Below, piece after piece: positions 61,001 to 64,000 of a stretch of 64,000 nt of DNA. The stretch's first letter is position 1, and each line of letters opens with the position of its first letter. The position numbers and the translations under genes were made by a program. Origin of the DNA: Lutjanus erythropterus (lineage: Eukaryota; Chordata; Actinopteri; Lutjaniformes; Lutjanidae); contig CM034599.1 in the NCBI GenBank assembly GCA_020091685.1, forward strand, positions 4,992,836-5,056,835, written 5' to 3'. The notes under the pieces were generated by a model. It ran no database searches, was not told the DNA's origin, and was given only the letters and a program-made list of their open reading frames with translations.

Positions 61001-63823
61001 ACTTGCAGCCCCTAGAAGCCGGTTAAGAATATGAAACCTAATCTAACCAGTTAATCCTCAAGTCCAAGTGGTCATTTGTTCAAAGTTTGACAAAATTCCC
61101 TCAAAGCGTTCTTGAGATATTGCGGTCATAAGAATGGGATGACCTGGAAATATAATGCCTCTGGTCACGGCTGATCATGTTTCTTTAGAAACTTAATATA
61201 AGTCAGAGATGTTTCCAGACTTTTTTTTTTACTGGTGTGGCCCAAGTGAGCCACTGACTTATGCAGGGGTGGCATGAAGTACGTCTGTAGGCACACACAT
61301 GCACACATTAATGCACCACTTCATATCTAATTTAGTTACCAGTATTACAGTATCTTACATTTTCTTACATTCCTGATTCTTTAAATTTATTGACAAGATG
61401 AACAGTCCTATCAGTCGCATCAGTGGCACCATGCAAAGATAACATAAAGATTTCATACCTTATTCTTTAAGTGGACAGATAGCCAATCATACTTGAGGAT
61501 AAAGAGGTGGCACTTGAGCTGACCAATCAGATTTCAGGGTTGTGGACCATGTCCCTCCACGCTCAGATTTTTAGTTTAGCTTGTATATTTAGGCATAATG
61601 AGAAAAGATCAGTTGATCCGACTAAATTCCTGTATCATTTTTTTACAGTGTACAGTAATGTCTCTGTCTGTCTGTCTGTCTTTTCCAGGTGTGGGTGGAT
61701 GCCGCGGCTCAGATATTCTTCTCTCTGGGGCCCGGGTTCGGGGTGCTCCTGGCTCTCTCCAGCTACAACCCTTTCACAAATAACTGCTATCGGTGAGAAC
61801 TGAGACACACTGAGTCATGTGAACCCACATCTGTGGCTCAAACATGGCTTCGTAAGCAGCCTAGAAGCCAAAGGTCCAGATAAAAGGCAAAAACCTTTAG
61901 TGTTTGCACTCTGTACGATAAGAAAATCACACCTCCTGCTGAGTTTTATGGTTGAGTTTAATGACTTTAGAGCACCATATGTGGTCGAAACTCTAAGAGC
62001 AGCTGTGGGATTTATTGCTTATGAATTAAACAGCATAGTGTGGGCGAGACAATGGTATTAAAGGCAGGAGTGGTGAATACTGCATGTTGGGTATAAATGC
62101 CAAGCGGTACACAGGAGACATTAAACACTGTACACTCCCAGTGTGACTAATAATGTGTGTGTGGCTGTGATTAATAGATCAGCAGTAAACACACAGATCA
62201 TGAATGAAACTACATGCTGCAGTTTCATGACTCTGAGATCACATTTCAGTGTGATAGGGATGTTTCTCAGTAGTTATATCTTTGCTGTTCAAATGTGATA
62301 CTTTTATTTTACAGACTGGATATTAAGTACATGCAAATAACATGACCTAAAACACATAACGTGTGTCAATAAACATCATAAGCAAATGCAAAAGTCATGT
62401 GAAGCGAAGAAGCAACCATATAGGATCAAAAAGCAAACATAAAGTAATCAAGATGAATCAAGAAAAAACGTAAAATAGATAAAACAAAGTAGTGAGTCTG
62501 TGTGTTAGCATGCTTGTGAATGTCTGTGTGCACGTTCACAAGCACACTCATGTTCAGTCATCTCCTTATGAAAGACACTCAGAGACAGAAAGGTCAGTTA
62601 TAATCAGGGATCAGCTCGGACAGATTGATCAGACAGATCCTGAGCCCATAGCTCAAATTCTGACATTCAGTTTGAATATAGCTGTTTGCTGAACCCCTTT
62701 AATAATACACAATAATAATAATGATCATCTTTATTTGTGCAGCTCCTTCATACAAGAAATGCAGCTCAAAGTGCTTTACAGCAAAGAAACTACATGCACC
62801 AAGTGTTTGACATAAAAAAGGAATAGAATGCTAAAATTAATGGAAAATAAGATGGAAAATAAAACCCACTGTCTAATAATAGATAAAGATGCGAATGGAA
62901 TATATTTAATGCATATTCACATGAAAATAGATAAAGAATGAACATAAAAAAGGGATAGAACGCCATAAAATGAGATGGAGAATAAGCATCACTTTATAAC
63001 ATAGTAAAAATAAGGATAAAAATAAGGAATGCATAACATGAGATAGAAAATAAAACCCACAGAATAATAATGATAAAAATAAAGTTGAACAGAATGCAGG
63101 AAAGTACAACAGTTTTCATTAAGTGCAAAGCAAAATGCAGAGATGAGTTTCGGGCCTGGATCTTTGTAATAACTACAACAATGTTTGCATTTTCTAGATG
63201 TTTGGTGACAGAGTTTTATATTTCTAATGAACACACCACAGTCCTCATTAGTATTGTTGTAAGATGTCTGTGGTTGTTACTGAGGAGACACAGACACACA
63301 GCTGATGAGAACATACAAAGGATCCCATTGAACAAAGGTCAGCAGGGTCAACAACAACGCACTGCACAGCTTTCACCTCAGACAGCAACACTCAGGAGCA
63401 TCTCTGATAGAAATTAAAAAAATTGGTTTAAAGGAGAATATTTATGTTGCCTGCCTGAGTTCAATTTCTTCTTCCTCAACAGTGACGCCATTGTGACCAG
63501 TCTGGTGAACTGTCTGACCAGCTTCGTGTCGGGGTTCGTCATCTTCACGGTGCTGGGCTACATGGCAGAGATGAGGAAGGTGGAGGTTGAGGATGTGGCC
63601 AAGGATAAAGGTCAGAGAATGAGTTTTATATTTAAAACCATGAAAAACCAGTGAAAATCAAACACTTACCCTGATCTCTCTCTTCATATTCAATATTTTC
63701 ATGCTTTCAGGACCAAGTTTGCTCTTCATTACTTACCCAGAAGCCATTGCGAACATGATGGGCTCAACTTTTTTTGCAATCATCTTTTTTGTGATGATGA
63801 TCACACTGGGACTGGACAGCACG
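54848..63823 (+). CDS. slc6a4: Sodium-dependent serotonin transporter, first eight coding exons (3' part beyond window)
   Basis: Exons 54848-55076, 56492-56626, 57859-58078, 58229-58367, 58468-58602, 61689-61792, 63483-63610, 63711-63823 give 1203 nt, 401 codons, in frame with GT-AG sites. The product is a Na+/Cl- coupled SLC6 transporter that takes serotonin back into cells. TM1 reads [20 protein letters not shown] with substrate Asp60 (human D98) and Na+-binding Asn63. EL2 has the Cys162/Cys171 disulfide pair and sequons at Asn179 and Asn184. TM6 has [11 protein letters not shown], and the last exon ends MITLGLDST. The N-terminus before TM1 is about 38 residues shorter than human. SERT-specific stretches ([33 protein letters not shown]) argue against NET or DAT. 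Which teleost paralog (a or b) is not decided. Confidence 0.95.
55980..56410 (+). repeat. Two retroposon-like tails with degenerate microsatellite ends in slc6a4 intron
   Basis: CCAATAAAGGACAGTAAAG followed by degenerate (TCTTATCTAA)n at 56115-56205, then GACAATAAAGTACCGTATCG with degenerate (CGTAT)n at 56360-56410. Both resemble 3' ends of fish retroposons that finish in simple repeats. Confidence 0.5.
58745..58830. repeat. Dispersed repeat shared with 51500-51580
   Basis: TTAGCAGACTTCCCAGCATG, GAGAGTTAAAACT and CTCCTGAGACCCTTCTTTT match 51508-51575 (TTAGCAGATTTGCTAGCATG, GAGAGTCAAAACT, GTCCTGAGACCCTTCTTTT). A related GTGCATGCTGGGAAGTCTG is at 57321. Family unknown. Confidence 0.55.
59343..59371. 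repeat. (AAT)n microsatellite
   Basis: About nine TAA units at the edge of the repeat at 59400-59600. Confidence 0.9.
59430..59590. repeat. Interspersed repeat, relative of 6685-6810
   Basis: CCGCCCTGTGATTCAGATCC, AAACTGGGCCAGTAGTTTTT and CTTCTGACAGACAAACAAA. Same family as in the gatc intron; class not known. Confidence 0.55.
59935..60250. repeat. Two-copy local duplication (period about 200 bp)
   Basis: AAATTGGGAAAAATCC occurs at 59971-59986 and 60160-60175, each followed by a diverged TTAGA/TAGAGTCTTCC segment. slc6a4 intron. Confidence 0.45.
60985..61195. repeat. Interspersed repeat common in fish
   Basis: Contains AGTCCAAGTGGTCATTTGTT, AAATTCCCTCAAAGCGTTCT, TGAGATATTGCGGTCATAAG, AATGGGATGACCTGGAAATA and ATGCCTCTGGTCACGGCTG, a text pattern found in many fish genomes. 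Class unresolved. Confidence 0.55.
61658..61681. repeat. (TCTG)n microsatellite at splice acceptor
   Basis: About five TCTG units directly form the polypyrimidine tract of the slc6a4 exon beginning at 61689. Confidence 0.85.
62715..62830 (+). repeat. LINE 3'-end-like fragment
   Basis: ATCTTTATTTGTGCAGCTCC, TTCATACAAGAAATGCAGCT and CAAAGTGCTTTACAGC are a familiar 3'-end pattern of fish non-LTR retrotransposons. No reverse transcriptase sequence nearby. Confidence 0.5.
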
Positions 63824-64000
63824 GTACGAGACGTAAATTCCAGACTGTTGACTATAAATAGTGACGGACGAAACGTCTCTAGTTTCTCCAGCTGTGCAAA
63901 AATGAGGCCAAAATATCCCAGATATGAGCGCTGCCATCTTACGCCGACATCATTTGGAGCAAGAGTCAGATGTTTTGGCTTCACTTTTAGGGAGCTGTCA

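Noticed and set aside
54848-63823. Assignment as norepinephrine or dopamine transporter because of Phe57 and Val134
   Set aside because: Loop and TM sequences ([42 protein letters not shown]) fit SERT far better.

Overview
This window is nuclear DNA of a ray-finned fish, most likely a spiny-rayed (percomorph) teleost. The evidence is intron-rich genes with GT-AG junctions, fish-type ISG15 and serotonin transporter sequences, many short DNA transposons, a tRNA-derived SINE of percomorph type, and long CA/GT and TATC microsatellites. I rebuilt the gene models by hand from splice sites and reading-frame continuity. No database search was run. Family calls and human comparisons come from memory of the families.

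Layout, left to right. (1) 1-5.3 kb: two tandem ISG15-like ubiquitin-fold genes on the minus strand. The first runs off the left edge. The second is complete at 3823-4293. Each has its own short 5' exon, a TATA box and a perfect interferon-response element, and the duplicated block continues further upstream. (2) 5.6-8.25 kb: gatc, the mitochondrial Glu-tRNA(Gln) amidotransferase subunit C, minus strand, five exons, 195 aa. (3) 8796-8868: a tRNA-Lys(TTT) gene on the plus strand. (4) 12.46-46.44 kb: sgsm1, a RUN and TBC domain Rab-GAP modulator, minus strand. Twenty-five coding exons sum to exactly 1266 codons including the stop. One 1101-nt exon encodes a very long acidic insert inside the TBC region. 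Introns and 3' flank hold at least four TTAA-flanked fold-back elements, hAT-like elements, a degenerate minisatellite and several CA arrays. (5) 46.6-54.8 kb: a repeat-rich intergenic interval between the divergent sgsm1 and slc6a4 genes. It holds an hAT-like MITE with an exact 8-bp target duplication, an AT-rich element of about 1 kb, a tRNA-SINE, a TATC array and a 28-bp degenerate tandem repeat just upstream of slc6a4. (6) 54.85-63.82 kb: the first eight recognisable coding exons (401 codons) of slc6a4, the serotonin transporter, plus strand, continuing past the right edge.

The genes are functionally unrelated neighbours: antiviral ubiquitin-like modifiers, mitochondrial translation, Rab/Rap signalling and serotonin reuptake. 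The strongest points for a second look are the ISG15 tandem pair with conserved interferon promoters and an atypical C-terminal tail, the expanded acidic exon of sgsm1, and transporter-pocket substitutions in SERT that match those of catecholamine transporters. I did not see a convincing unknown gene system.
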